NCBI GenBank assembly: GCA_037952775.1
Contig: JBANAY010000003.1
Location: forward strand, 16,802,001-16,866,000
Direction of reading: 5' to 3'
DNA: 64,000 nt
From: Clonostachys chloroleuca
Lineage: Eukaryota; Ascomycota; Sordariomycetes; Hypocreales; Bionectriaceae
Below the pieces are notes generated by a model that saw nothing but the letters and a program-made list of their open reading frames with translations, had not been told where the DNA came from and searched no databases. How positions within the stretch are numbered: the first letter of the stretch is position 1; each line of letters opens with the position of its first letter. Made by a program: the position numbers and the translations under genes. Below, in pieces: positions 1 through 11,491 of this stretch.

Positions 1-1505
1 ATTGCAGTTACCTTAGCTTTAATAGAAACACTTCATTTACTGGTTCATTTGCGGTGACGTGCGTGACAGCAAACGAGTTGTGGATTTGGTAGTCCCTGGA
101 AGTCCCTCACATTGAAGGTAGCTGAGGGTCAGTCTGAGCTTTCGTGCAGTGCGGGGATAGCTCCGGCGAACAGAGGAGGCTTTTTTTTTTTTCTCTCCTC
201 GTGTGCTCTGTTCTGGGGATATGGGGAAGTCTCGTGATGGTTTTGGTGGATAGACGCTAGCTGCGATGCGGTATGGAGCCGCAGCATCTAGTCTTTAGCG
301 GCTTTGGCCAGCAATCAATCTCCGTTTTCCCGTGAGCGAGCCTCGTTTCGGGGGGTTAGTCCTGTGGGAAACCAGTCTCCGTTGGAAATGCTGTGGGCTG
401 CTGCAGTAGCGGACCAATCCCGAACTAGACCCGGGAATCCGCCGACCCAGTTTTGGGTAGGATGCTGCTGGCCGATTGCGGTGCGGTGCTGCTGGAGCTG
501 TGTCACAGGCCCGTAGCAGGCCCATCAATAGCTCCACGGGCGGGCAGGCACGGCAGGTTAGCAGTAGCGGTCGCCCGTAGCAGCTGTACCACAGGCATAA
601 CGCTGGTCGGGTAAACCCGCCGCGTGCGCTCAGATTCACCTGCTCAGCTGCTCTTAGCTGCCGGTCTTGGGGCGGGAGAGGTCGCTGCAAGCCCTTGCAG
701 CGACTGCCTCTTCTGCAGCCCCGGTCCGGTCGTGGGGGTTGGAGACCTGGTAACAGCGCAAATCGGGTCTGACTTACTTTTCCAGACGCCTCTGCAGCAT
801 CTAGGGTCCGCATCTTATATAGATTGGAATCTGGATTTTCATGCGACACACGTGGGACTCGGGGAACACGGCGAACCGCTTCAGTACTTGCGCTCTTCCG
901 GTTCTCCTAAACGCCCTCAAAGCGTGCAAGCTGCTCGAGGGAAAACGTTGTTCCGTCAATTCCGCTCAACCGCTGGGACACCCCCTTGACCGAACTAGAA
1001 GATTATCCCCCCTGGCGCGTGACGCTGCGCTACCACTACCTGCGCATAGCCCCTTGGTGATCTACTACTAATATTTGAGTTGGGAGAATCCCGTGCGTTT
1101 TCCGATACGCCTCGAGCTTTCTAGAATTCGAAAATCTGGGGGAATTGGGCCTTCGAAGCTTGACTTTTTGACGGTAGCTTCCTCAATCTGGTTCCTTAAT
1201 CGTCTCTTCTTCCCCTCGGATCGATTTTTCTTTTTCTTTTCTTCTTAAAATAAACCGGGAGCTTGTTAATAGAAATTGCGCAAACGACCTCCATCCCACG
1301 GTGTGCGACTTTTTTCCCCCGTGCGTGGAGATAGCGAAGTAGTTCCGATCGACGGATCCAACCCTCAACCTGGCCTTGGCGGACACGTTTGTCAGACATA
1401 TTGTCTCTGGATCCGCCAACCTTTCGGTCACAAAACTAAGACAACTTTCCGATTGAATTGATCGTAGGAAACCTCTCTTGCCTTTCCTCCAGATAAACTG
1501 CCAAA
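1..1505. other. Upstream region of the aspartate/glutamate carrier gene; no gene seen
   Basis: No reading frame here resembles a protein I know. It holds a poly-T run at 181-193 and a T/C-rich tract at about 1204-1247, placed 260-300 bases before the carrier start codon, as is common in fungal core promoters. It is read as promoter and 5' leader of the next gene. Confidence 0.6.
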
Positions 1506-3816
1506 ATGGCGCAGATCGACAAGGTGAAGGAAGCGGTCAAAGAGGGCCTCGTGGGCTCCGAGGAGCCTGTCCAGGTTTCTGCGCAGACCAAGGCCCGATT
1601 CACGGCCAATGCCATCAAGGATCCTGCGACGGGAGAGCTTTACCTGGGCCCCGATGAGTTTACAAACGCCGTTGTTCCCTCCGGCGAGGACTACGTAAGT
1701 TTCCCCGTGTCCTCCCTAGCGGGGGATTTATGTTTTGCTCCGCATGCGCGCGGGCATCTACGAGACGTTTGGAAGCTTACGATGCAATTGATGTCGCGGA
1801 ACGATAGCACAAGATCCAGCGTGAACAGTATTCGATCCTGTTTCGCGTAGCCGACAGGAAGAACTCCGGCCGTGTTACCCTCGCCGACTGGGGCGTTTTC
1901 GAGAACCTGCTCAGCAAGCCCGACTCTGAGTACGAGATTGCCTTCCGACTCTTCGACGTCGACCGCACCGGCCATGTCAAGTACGAGGACTTCCGAAAGC
2001 TCTACGAGCTCAACAGAGGCGCCGACAACATTCCCTTTGACTGGGACTCGGAGTGGGCTAAGCTGTACATTGGCAGCGGCAGTAAGAGGCACACCCTCGA
2101 CTACCCTCAATTCTCCCAGATGCTGCGCGGCCTGCAGGGTGAGCGCATCCGACAAGCCTTCCAGCTGCTCGACAAGGACGGCGATGGCTACATTGATCCC
2201 GAGGACTTCCAGAAGATCATCCTGGAGACCGCCAAGCACAAGCTCTCTGACCACTTGCTCGAGAACCTTCAGACCCTGTGCAACATCTCCGTCAGCTCCA
2301 AGATTTCGTACGCCAACGTGCGCGCGTTCCAGAACATGATCAAGGAGATGGACCTGGTAGAGCTGATTGTCCGCCGCGCCGTGGGCAAGAGCACCACCGA
2401 TGGTAAGATCACACGGTCCGAGTTCCTCAACGAGGCCGCCAAGATCACCCGCTTCTCCCTCTTCACCCCCATGGAGGCCGACATCCTCTTCCACTTTGCC
2501 GGCCTGGATAACCAGACTGGTCGCCTGGGCCTCAGCGACTTCGCCAAGGTCCTGGACCCGTCGTGGCGCAACCCCATTTACGACATTGACATCGCCGCCC
2601 TCAAGCCCACTGTCAAGCAGGGCTCAGTCCTGTACAGCATCCTGACCTCGGCATACAACTTTGGCTTGGGAAGTGTAGCCGGTGCTTTCGGTGCCTTCAT
2701 GGTGTACCCCATCGATCTCGTCAAGACCCGTCTCCAGAACCAGCGTGGCGCGCAGCCCGGACAGAGGCTGTACAAGAACTCCATCGACTGTTTCCAGAAG
2801 GTTGTCCGTAACGAGGGTGTCCGAGGCCTGTACTCCGGTGTATTGCCCCAGCTTGTTGGTGTCGCCCCCGAAAAGGCCATCAAGCTGACCGTCAATGACC
2901 TGGCCCGTAACTTCTTCACCAAGAAAGATGGCTCCATCCACTGGTTTAGCGAAGTTATTTCTGGTGGTACCGCCGGTGGTTGCCAAGTTGTAAGTTCTCC
3001 TTCCCCCCTCGGATCTTAGCTTCGCCTTGCGTCAAGCGCAGTGAGTATCAAATATCGCGCCCAGGCTAACCTCACTCCTCTCTCTAGGTTTTCACAAACC
3101 CCCTCGAGATCGTCAAGATTCGTCTTCAAGTCCAGGGTGAGGTTGCTAAATCCGGCAGCGCGGCGCCCAAGCGATCTGCCATGTGGATTGTCCGCAACCT
3201 GGGTCTCATGGGCCTGTACAAGGGTGCTTCCGCCTGTCTTCTCCGTGATGTGCCCTTCTCGGCCATCTACTTCCCCACCTACAGCCACCTGAAGAGGGAC
3301 TTCTTCGGCGAGTCGGCAACCCACAAGCTGGGTGTCCTGCAGCTCCTGACTGCCGGTGCCATCGCTGGTATGCCCGCCGCCTACCTGACGACGCCGTTCG
3401 ATGTTATCAAGACTCGTTTGCAGGTCGAGGCCCGCAAGGGTGATGCCCAGTACAACGGCCTGCGACACGCCGCCAAGACCATCTGGAAGGAGGAGGGTTT
3501 CACGGCCTTCTTCAAGGGTGGCCCCGCCCGTATCTTCCGATCGTCGCCCCAGTTCGGTTTCACCCTGGCCGCCTACGAAGTCCTCCAAACTCTCCTCCCC
3601 ATGCCTGGCAGCAAGAAGGCCGACCTCCCCGCCCAGGGCGGCGTTGCTGGCGCCGTGGCACACATCAAGGGCGCCCTGGACACCAGCCCGTTCGCTCGTA
3701 CCCGCAACGCTCTCAAGGTCATCCTGGACCTCGACCAGGACTTTGGTCGTCCCAAGCTCCCCAACGAGCAGGGATGGCGGACACTGCCCCGAATCATGGG
3801 CGGTGGCGGTCAATAA
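1506..3816 (+). CDS. AGC1: Mitochondrial calcium-regulated aspartate/glutamate carrier
   Basis: Exons 1506-1694, 1808-2989 and 3088-3816 (both introns GTAAGT...AG, phase 0) give 699 residues. The N-terminal half carries EF-hands, including loops at [18 protein letters not shown] and a complete [12 protein letters not shown]. The C-terminal half is a mitochondrial carrier domain with the three signature repeats [22 protein letters not shown] and [13 protein letters not shown]-hands plus carrier is the architecture of the aralar/citrin family, which exchanges matrix aspartate for cytosolic glutamate across the inner membrane as part of the malate-aspartate shuttle; in animal members Ca2+ acts through the EF-hands. 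Length matches fungal members (about 700). The start ATG has a good context (gccaaaATGg) and no better upstream ATG. A long C-terminal extension follows the third repeat, usual for fungal homologues. Substrate is inferred from the family; glutamate uniport cannot be excluded. Confidence 0.95.
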
Positions 3817-5005
3817 GCCGGGTTGGATCCCCAACACCTATCCGCTACCGAGCCCCGGGGTCTCTGTGAGCCCTGCGAGGCGTTGTGACGCGGTGGAGAG
3901 TTAACAAGAAAAAAGCTTCCATTTCCTTTTGTTATCCTTACGTTAATAGACCCCCTTTCTGGTCTCTTAGCCCCCGCCTGGGTATCTAGATGGTTTGGTC
4001 GGTCGGTTGGCGCCTTAGACGAGGTTTCAAATTGCGGGGCGGGGAGAGGAAAGGGGAGATAAAGACAAAGACAGAGGAAGGTAGAAGGGGGAAAAGAGAG
4101 ATGTATCCCTAGAAGGACATATAGCATTGGTGGTCTGATGATGTATCTGAGCTTGAGCTGCATCAGAGACGGCGTTGGTAACTTGCCTTTTTTGTCATTT
4201 ATTTTGTTTCTTACCATTTTTGTTCCGTTTCTTCATGTGGGCCGTGGTCCCTGTGATATTTGTGTCAGCTGTCGTTCCAACCACTCGTTCATCAGGCGAG
4301 CGAGTGCGTGAAGAATGCACGTCGTGGCAGTGAGGTGATTGAGGCGAGGTGGGTTGGGCTGATTTCCTTAATATATGGAACCAGCCAGCTCCTGTCCCCC
4401 CACTGCCGCCCGAGTTGTCGCTTCTTTGGTCGCAGTCTCCTCCAACGAGAGAGCCGGCCTCGGGCCGAGCAAACCCGCCAAACGGTGACGGGAACAAGGA
4501 GCCTCTGTTAATTTAGGGGGGGCATGTATATATTATCGACTTTGATGAGCTGAAAAGTAGATTGCAAGTTTATTCATTACTCTTTCATTGTATGTAGTTT
4601 ATTCTCTAGACTCTAAAATAACAAGAGTGCCTCGAAGACTACAGACATCTCAGCCGACTCGCCTAAGATGCCTATCGTATTTGAATAATTAGAGGAATTT
4701 ATCTGCCCAGAAAATGCATGCGTGGTTGTTTTGGCCGCGCTGGGAATCAAAACATTCTATCCAACTTTTCTTCTCTGCCGGGTGCTCTGCACTCCGGCGT
4801 AATATCACAACGCTTCGCCCAAAACCAAATATGCATGTAAGACGTTTCTAGATCCAAGCGGATCCCCGTTTCTAGACATTAGAAAACCCTTTTGACCCAA
4901 ATTGAAAACAAAGAAGCGAAGAAAGAAGAAGAAGGAGCCAAGAGGAGGGCGAAAGATGAAGCCCTGACCTCAAAGGAGGCGGTAGAAGAAACTCGGCAAA
5001 GAATA
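3817..5005. other. Convergent 3' flanks of the carrier and the F-box-like gene; no gene seen
   Basis: This lies between two genes that converge. A purine-rich stretch sits at about 4035-4101 and another at about 4900-4950. Reading frames are short and of odd composition. It probably holds the two 3' untranslated regions and polyadenylation sites. Confidence 0.55.
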
Positions 5006-5659
5006 CTAGGCCAAGTAACCGCGTGCCAGACGATCTACCAGAGTTACGTGCTCGTGCTTGAACTCCTCTATCGGAGCGTCCGGCTCGCTCATCATGGTTT
5101 TTCGAAGCCACTCGATGTAGTCCTCGAACCCTGTCGTGCTGCCCTCGATAATAACGCGCTTGACGCCGCGAATCCCCTCGAATTGGCGGAGGTTCGCATA
5201 GCCGACGCCGCAGAACCCAAACTGGACGAGGTGGAGAGTCAGCTCCTCGGCGCCGGTGAAGGACTCCGTGAGAGCCTTGGCGTCATAAGGCAGATCGCTG
5301 TCCAGGTGGACAGTGAGGTGGAAGCGGTGGATGAGAGAAATGGCGTAGGGATCCGAGACAGGTCTCAGGTTGGGACGCAGGCGCGGGAATGTGGCGAGGA
5401 GAGATGGGTGGGCAATAAAGGTATTGTGGGCGTACAGGAAGGGCGTGGCCTCCCAATTGATTTGTCGATTGGTCCGTAGCAGAGCACCGGCTACGGGAGC
5501 CTTTTTCGAGGGGAGAGTGTATGGAGAGAACTCTGGGACCTCGAGGAGGTAGGAGTAGATTTGGAGACGGATCTCCAGAGGAACGGTAAGGAGGCCAGCA
5601 GGTGGCTCGGATGACATTGGTGGTGACGGCATCAGGTCGGTGATATTACTCGTCTCCAT
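5006..5659 (-). CDS. F-box-like fungal protein, function unknown
   Basis: A single exon of 217 residues with TAG at 5006-5008 and ATG at 5657-5659. Residues about 23-41 (LLTVPLEIRLQIYSYLLEV) match the short helix motif with which a large fungal family of F-box-like or 2EXR-like proteins begins (L-P-x-E-I/L-R-x-x-I-Y). The next part (ALLRTNRQINWEATPFLYAHNTF) also has the usual pattern of that family, in which old names such as 38.7 kDa-type protein are common. F-box proteins link substrates to SCF ubiquitin ligases through Skp1, but that role is not shown here and the motif is weak. No signal peptide or membrane helix is visible. No intron is needed. The gene faces the aspartate/glutamate carrier tail to tail. 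Confidence is high that it is a gene, low for any function. Confidence 0.75.
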   Translation of the reverse strand: METSNITDLMPSPPMSSEPPAGLLTVPLEIRLQIYSYLLEVPEFSPYTLPSKKAPVAGALLRTNRQINWEATPFLYAHNTFIAHPSLLATFPRLRPNLRPVSDPYAISLIHRFHLTVHLDSDLPYDAKALTESFTGAEELTLHLVQFGFCGVGYANLRQFEGIRGVKRVIIEGSTTGFEDYIEWLRKTMMSEPDAPIEEFKHEHVTLVDRLARGYLA

Positions 5660-7544
5660 GGTGTGTGTGTGTATGTGTAGGCTTATGTAGATGTGATTTA
5701 TAGGCGTGAGTATGTATGCCAGTCTGGTATAACCAAGTATGACGAAGAGGCAAGGGATAAGATGAAGTGTTAGTCAGGTAACTGATGGTGTGTATAATGT
5801 ATTTGGTTTGGTATTCAAAACATAAAGGCAAAATCAACCCCTGAGGCACGGGCGCATTAGATATTTATATTCTTGAATGTAAGCCATCGGGTGATTTCGT
5901 GGTGAGAATTTTCCAATCAGACATCTGAGAGTCCATGCTTATCGACCAGCACATCGATATGGTATGGTATCGGCATGGGATGATGGTGCGGTTACGGTCC
6001 GGCATAGTATCGCATTGGCGTCGCATAGAAGAGTCATCGCACGCCCCCTTCCACCCCCTTTGAAAGACAAGGTTTGGGTCGGTGTGCCTGAGAAGAAGAA
6101 TAGTTAGATGACGGCGAGTCAGACCATCATGGTGAGATAAGGGTGGTCATTGATGCGACGCATGGATGAACCTAGCTGAAGGGGCCCGACTGGGTGGGAT
6201 GAACCGGAAGGAGATTATTCCCGGCATATGACAGGACCCGAAACTGCAAGTCTATCAAAGACACTGGCACTGGCATGCACCAAAATAGGCCTGATGGCGG
6301 CAGGCACTTCAAGGGGGTGTGTGCAGAAAGCCTGCTGAGGCTCAATCAGGAGGCGGTGACGGCCCAGTCCGTCCATCTGAGTGTCCGTGCAGTCAGATCC
6401 ATGGGCAGGCTCGTTGGTGGTGTGATTAAATTCAAGAGTAGAAAAAGAACCGGGAATCATGTTTTGGGCTGCTGTTTTTTCTGAGCCTGAGCCTGAGCCT
6501 ACCGGGAAGCTGATCGACTATTGAGCTTGCGAAAAACGGATCCCGTCAGCGTTGCTTTTCAGCCAGCCTCTGCTGCTGCGATGGTGATGGTGATGGTGGT
6601 TGTGGGCGATGTTGATTTGTCGTTGTCGTTGATGTTCTGGCTTATTGGCACCCATCGCATCACATCCCGTCCACCCACGCCACCATCTTATGCCATCGTC
6701 TCGCTTAATTCGACCCGAAGCAGGGGGGACGAGGGTGTCTTGTACACGCGAATCTGGCTCGATCGGCAACCCTGGCCTGGTGGTTCGGTTCGTGATGCGC
6801 CCTGCAGCCAACCGCCCAGTCAGTCGCGGACACGGAGGCACCGCCGAATGGCCGTGGTGGGCACAGCCATTGTCGAGATGCCGAACGAAGCCCGCGGCTA
6901 GCTGAATGCACCGGCAGGTCGTATCGCACCGCATCAGATGGTGTCGCTGTGGCAGCGCATCACAGACGGCGAGATCCTTGTCCAGTCCAGGCCAGTCCCG
7001 ACCCGAGAGCGAAGTCACTTTAGAAGCTTCTACGGCCCCGCCGGTGGACTTGAAGATGGTGATGCTCAACCAAACAATTGATTACCTGCAGGAAGGTGGT
7101 TGCTATCGATTATCGATTATCGATTATCGCCTACGCTCTATCGCTGCCTCTGTCGCACTGCCAGCCTCAATTCCTGCGCCTGCGCCGGTGCAAAGGCCGG
7201 CGCTTAGGCCTCTCTTGACCTTCAATCGGTAAGATTAGGTGATTATCTCGTGAAACTCGCAATCGCCGCCTTTTTATCGCGGACAACGTGACGCATCCCC
7301 ACCTCGTCCCAGCCTTCCCACACATCATCCATCGGTAGGTACATGGTGATCTCTTGCCGCGCAGGTGATGTAGTCGCTTGCTACGTTTCGCATCGCATCG
7401 CCAGCAGGATCACGCGCGTTTCCCCCATCCTTCCAGTTGCTTCCTCCTACTCTCCGGGTTCTCTCCCCTGTCTGAGGCACTTCTCTTCCTCTCCGTCCTC
7501 TTCCTCCGCATCTCGAGAATACCGGCTTCGTGTAGCCGCCCACC
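5660..7544. other. 1.9-kb divergent intergenic region with short tandem repeats
   Basis: It lies between the divergent F-box-like gene and the cystinosin gene. It has a GT-rich stretch at 5660-5683 just upstream of the F-box-like start, a TGAGCC hexamer repeat near 6480-6500, a GATGGT-type repeat at about 6580-6606, a TATCGAT heptamer repeat at 7104-7127, and a pyrimidine-rich leader at about 7400-7510. No convincing gene was seen. Confidence 0.55.
7104..7127. repeat. Tandem heptamer (TATCGAT)3
   Basis: Three head-to-tail copies of a 7-base unit about 420 bases upstream of the cystinosin start codon. It is a short simple repeat and no function is implied. Confidence 0.7.
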
Positions 7545-8666
7545 ATGGCCGGTGGCTTTCTCCCCTTCGTCTCCGCTGCCTTTGGCTGGATCTACTTCGT
7601 CGCCTGGTCCGCCTCCTTCTACCCGCAAGCGCTGCTCAACTGGCGCCGCCGGTCTACCTCCGGCACCACCGTCGCCTTTCCGTTCCTCAACTGCTTCGGT
7701 ACGCGCCTCATCCCCGAAAGTCCCCCTGTCCCTTCCCCATAAATAATTCATATCCTGTTATTCTCTTCATTTATTTCTGTTATGTGCCTGTGCTTCGTCT
7801 GCGCATGAGCGGTCGCGGCTTTTCCCGTAACTTCCCCGAGCCTGTCCCTTAATACCTGTTTGTTCCCAACCCAGGAGCCCAAATCCCCACCATCATGCCA
7901 TCATATCTGAACGGAGCTCCAATAACGGAGGAAAACAAGACTGACAAGCTATGACTCTTCGTCGCGCGACTGCACAGGCTTCACGGCGTACTTTGCCTCC
8001 AACGCCGTCTTCTACTACTCCCCCGTCGTCCGAGCGCAGTACGCCGCCCGCCACGGCGGCCTGACCCCGACCGTCCAGTTCAACGACATCGTCTTCGCCC
8101 TCCACGGGCTCGTCCTCAGCCTCATCGTCACCTCGCAGTACTTCTTCGCCAGGTCGCTATGGGGGTTCGCCCCCAGCCGCGGCGCCAGCCCTAGCCGGCC
8201 CATCCTGGGCATCAGCGCCGGCTGCGTGGCCGGGGTCGTCGTGACCGTCCTCGTCGTCCTCTTGTCCCCGGGCACCGGCAACCCGGCCGTCGACTGGTGC
8301 GAGCTCGACGTCGTCTACGCCGTCGGCTACGTCAAGGTCGTCGTCACGCTCGTCAAGTACACCCCGCAGATGGTCGCCAACTACCGCAACAAGAGCACAA
8401 AGGGGTGGAGCATCTGGCAGATCCTCCTGGACGTGCTCGGCGGCGTCCTGAGCGTCGCCCAGCAGGGGATCGACAGCTACCTACAGCACGACTGGAGCGG
8501 CATCACGGGCAACCCGGTCAAGTTCGTGCTCGGCAACGCGAGCATGGCGTACGACGGCGTCTTCATCTGGCAGCACTATGTGCTCTACCCAGAGCGGCCG
8601 GCAAATGCCACCGAGGACGAGGAGCGCCGGCTGCTGGGCGAGGACGCCGAGAGAAGGATAGACTGA
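7545..8666 (+). CDS. ERS1: Cystinosin-like PQ-loop lysosomal/vacuolar transporter
   Basis: Exons 7545-7698 and 7978-8666 give 280 residues. The join restores [13 protein letters not shown], and the 279-nt intron (GTACGC...CACAG) is long for this region. The protein is hydrophobic with about seven predicted membrane helices and two PQ-loops: [19 protein letters not shown] near the N terminus and [19 protein letters not shown] in the second half, followed by the family-typical [14 protein letters not shown]. Cystinosins are proton-coupled cystine exporters of the lysosome or vacuole; the yeast homologue is Ers1. The start has a strong context (caccATGg). It runs convergently toward the DUF7704-like gene. 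The family assignment is firm; the substrate is taken from the family. Confidence 0.92.
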
Positions 8667-9099
8667 GATGACAAGGAGAAGGGATAGAATCTAGAGTAGA
8701 ACTGTAATATTTTCTAATCGCTAGATAGTACTTCCGTGGCCGCCAGGAACATGGTGATTATTTGGGGGCTGTAAACAAGTCAGCCAATCACGCATCCCAA
8801 TTCCGCCTCTGGGTGCATTGGAGAGATATGACTGCATATTTCGTAATGATCGCATAAAGGGTACAAAGCACGTTCGTACCTATAAGTCTAAGGCTGACCA
8901 AGAAAGACTAGAAAATAGGTAGGAAAAGAGAAGGAGAGTCCAATATTTGACCTATTCTAGCAAAGTTTCTTCTAAATCTTCTTGCTATATACATACAACC
9001 TTATTTTGATAACTAAAAAAATCATAAACGATAAAAGTTCATAACGGGCATCACCGTCCCACGGAGAAGCGGGACTCGGACCAGGCCTGTGTTCCTGGC
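8667..9099. other. Convergent 3' flanks; no gene seen
   Basis: 433 bases between the stop codons of the cystinosin and DUF7704-like genes. It is AT-richer than the flanking coding DNA and holds no credible open frame. It is read as overlapping or abutting 3' untranslated regions. Confidence 0.6.
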
Positions 9100-9954
9100 C
9101 TATTGCTTTCCAGTCACCGATTCAGCCTTCTTTGCGCGACTGGAGGTCTTCTTTCCGGTCTTGGCAGTCTTGGCCTTCTTTGTGGTGCTGCTAGGACCGG
9201 CAACAGCAGCAGCAGCGTTCTTCTCGCTGGGTGGTTCGCTAGGTGCTTCACTGACAGCGGTGATGGTGCTGCTGGTGCTGCTGCGGCGGGCGCGGCGGGC
9301 GGTGGTGGTGGTGGTGCTCTTGCTGACGGTGCTCTTCTTGCTGCTGCCACCCTTCTTGCCGCCGAGCCCGATGCCGGTGACGACGCCCAGCCGGACGACG
9401 GTCATGCAGCCCATGATGCCAAAGTTGAGCCAGTCAATGGTCCGCCACGAGTTGTAGTCGAGCACGACGGGCCAGCCAAACTCCCTTACGGTCGCGTAGA
9501 CGTGCATGGCGTCGGAGAGGAGCATCCCCGAGCAGATGCACCGCCACAGCCTGTGGTCGTTACCGGCCACGCGGAGGGTGACGGCGAGGTTGAAGGCAAA
9601 GAGGAGATTCATGCCCGCCAGCATGTCGGTCAGGACGCGGACGGAGGACAGGCTCGGCACGGGTGGCGCCGCCTTGGAGGAGGACGTCGCCGCCTTGAGG
9701 ATCTTGGATGCGTTGGCGACGACGGACGACGACGATACGGCGGTGGGGAAGTGCTTCTCGTGGTAGGGTGTGACGACCTCGAGGAAGTTGCGGGGCTTGA
9801 GGTACAGCAGGTATGCGCCGTTGAGCGCGCACAGCGGCTCGATGTAGAGCAGCGGGAGCCGGTAGATCCATGGAATGGTTGGCTGCGTCGTCTTCTTGGC
9901 TGCTGGCGCCGGCGCTGGCCTTGGTGACGTCGGCTCTGGGTGTGGTTGAGACAT
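9100..9954 (-). CDS. Four-helix fungal membrane protein (DUF7704-like) with a basic tail
   Basis: A single exon of 284 residues from the ATG at 9952-9954. An in-frame ATG at 10042-10044 would add 30 residues, but the downstream start fits the family better because the protein then begins shortly before the conserved first helix. Residues about 29-50 (WIYRLPLLYIEPLCALNGAYLLYL) resemble the opening of the fungal DUF7704 family. Further helices lie at about 105-130, 135-160 and 175-200 (DWLNFGIMGCMTVVRLGVVTG). The C-terminal 80 residues are low-complexity, rich in Ser/Thr/Lys/Arg/Ala, and are expected to be disordered and strongly basic. Function is unknown. The membrane topology and family are inferred by eye. 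Confidence 0.75.
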   Translation of the reverse strand: MSQPHPEPTSPRPAPAPAAKKTTQPTIPWIYRLPLLYIEPLCALNGAYLLYLKPRNFLEVVTPYHEKHFPTAVSSSSVVANASKILKAATSSSKAAPPVPSLSSVRVLTDMLAGMNLLFAFNLAVTLRVAGNDHRLWRCICSGMLLSDAMHVYATVREFGWPVVLDYNSWRTIDWLNFGIMGCMTVVRLGVVTGIGLGGKKGGSSKKSTVSKSTTTTTARRARRSSTSSTITAVSEAPSEPPSEKNAAAAVAGPSSTTKKAKTAKTGKKTSSRAKKAESVTGKQ

Positions 9955-11491
9955 TGTCGTGGGTTTAGACTGCCAACGAGCCTGGTTGATTGGTAGGATG
10001 GCCCTCTCGGTCTTGGGTGAGGTCGCTGCGAGGGGATTATTCAACTTGTTCTACCTGATGCGTTTGCGGGTGCACCGGGAAGACGAGGCAGATGCGAATA
10101 TCAATATGCCCGCGGACACCGAGGCGAGGAGGGGAAGCGAGGGACACTGGCTGCGAGTCGCTCCTTGTCTCTGGTTGACTGGCAGCGGTCAAGAATGATG
10201 CAAATGATGAGCAAAGTCGTATTGGCACCGACACAACATCACATCACCTGCTGGGAGAAAAGGAAAAAAACCGATCCAACCGGAAGGAAGCCAACAGGCA
10301 AACGAAGGGTAGGGCCTGGGCGAAAGAGCGCAGCGACAGGCCTTTAAAACATGATTGGGGATGATGGATGTAGAGAGAGGAGGATGAGCCCACCGGAGTC
10401 TGCCCAAGAGACCCGACATCGTCTCCTCGGTCTGGTAGCCACGCTGGCAGCCATCTTTCCTGGGCTGCTGGGCCTCTAAAGCCATCAATAGCAGACTGCT
10501 CACCCGCTGGAGCTAGGCCCAGGAAAAAGCAATCGGCCGCCAATGCCATGCGGATGGGCGACGGGGCTTGTTGGGGGGAAATGAGTGATCGAATCCATCC
10601 GTCGGCCGACCCATGTCACTAAGAACAAACAGGCCGCGGATGGAACCACATGGTGGTCTGAACCATCTGCTGAGCTGCCCATCACCACACACTCGCCTGC
10701 CTCAAGAATGAAGCCGAGAGGCCGTGATAGTCGTCCCAAGGAGCGCAGCCTGCACCCAGCGCCTTCTTCCAGAGCCCATCGAGGAATATTCCATCCGGAG
10801 ATTTCCTGACAAGATGATGACTCAACCCCGCTGGTTACTGCCGGCTTACATACAATCACCGAAGAGGGGTCCAATGTGCCGCTATTGCGCTTGGTTTCTC
10901 GCACCGGCCGCGTCTAGACCACTCACGCGCGCGGACATCCTACTCTCAGACAGCAAGTTGATCCATCGCCGTCCGTGCCATGCCGCCCGATGTATGATAT
11001 CCAGGATCTGTAAGAATGATGTGCATGACAAGTTTCTTCCGGCTTACCTTGGCTCGTGGCTACACGATCTCCCTAACCCCGCCTTCCCGAATGGTTGCTG
11101 ACATCGAAATATTGGCTGCGACTAGCCGTTCAAAAGGTCAAAGCAGTGAGGTCGGTGTGCCAGCCCTCACACCTTCTTACGGCCTTTAGTTCGGTTTGAT
11201 CTGCGTGATTGCTTCTTTTATTCCAGAGGTTATCTCCTCCGATCCCACCAAATCAGTCTCAGACTCGCACCAATAACTCTTATTCGTTTCCTCCTTTCCC
11301 CCAACCCATTTTCGATGAGCGCCAAAAGTCAAGTCATCTGCTTCGTGTATGAATCTATCCGGGTACAGTGAACAGTAGAATTCTAGTATACATTCGTCAT
11401 CATTGGGCGCCACCGCCCTCCCATCCTTCTCATGTGCGCTGTCCTTGCTGGCATCCCAACTCCTGTGCTCCCTGCATATAGTACATCATTG
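9955..11491. other. 1.5-kb intergenic region; no gene seen
   Basis: It separates the DUF7704-like start from the 3' end of the mitochondrial leucyl-tRNA synthetase gene. Several 100-130-codon open frames exist on both strands, but they overlap one another, lack recognisable motifs and have biased composition, so none is called. Confidence 0.5.

Noticed and set aside
295..849. 184-codon minus-strand frame at the left end
   Set aside because: Arg/Pro/Ser-rich with no motif, and opposed by other open frames on the plus strand.
1691..2494. 267-codon minus-strand frame over the EF-hand part of the carrier gene
   Set aside because: Antisense shadow of exon 2, Leu/Val/Gly-rich without motifs.
3016..3837. 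273-codon open frame on the minus strand across the third exon of the carrier gene
   Set aside because: It is a shadow of strongly codon-biased coding DNA on the other strand. The plus strand has clear carrier motifs; the minus frame has none.
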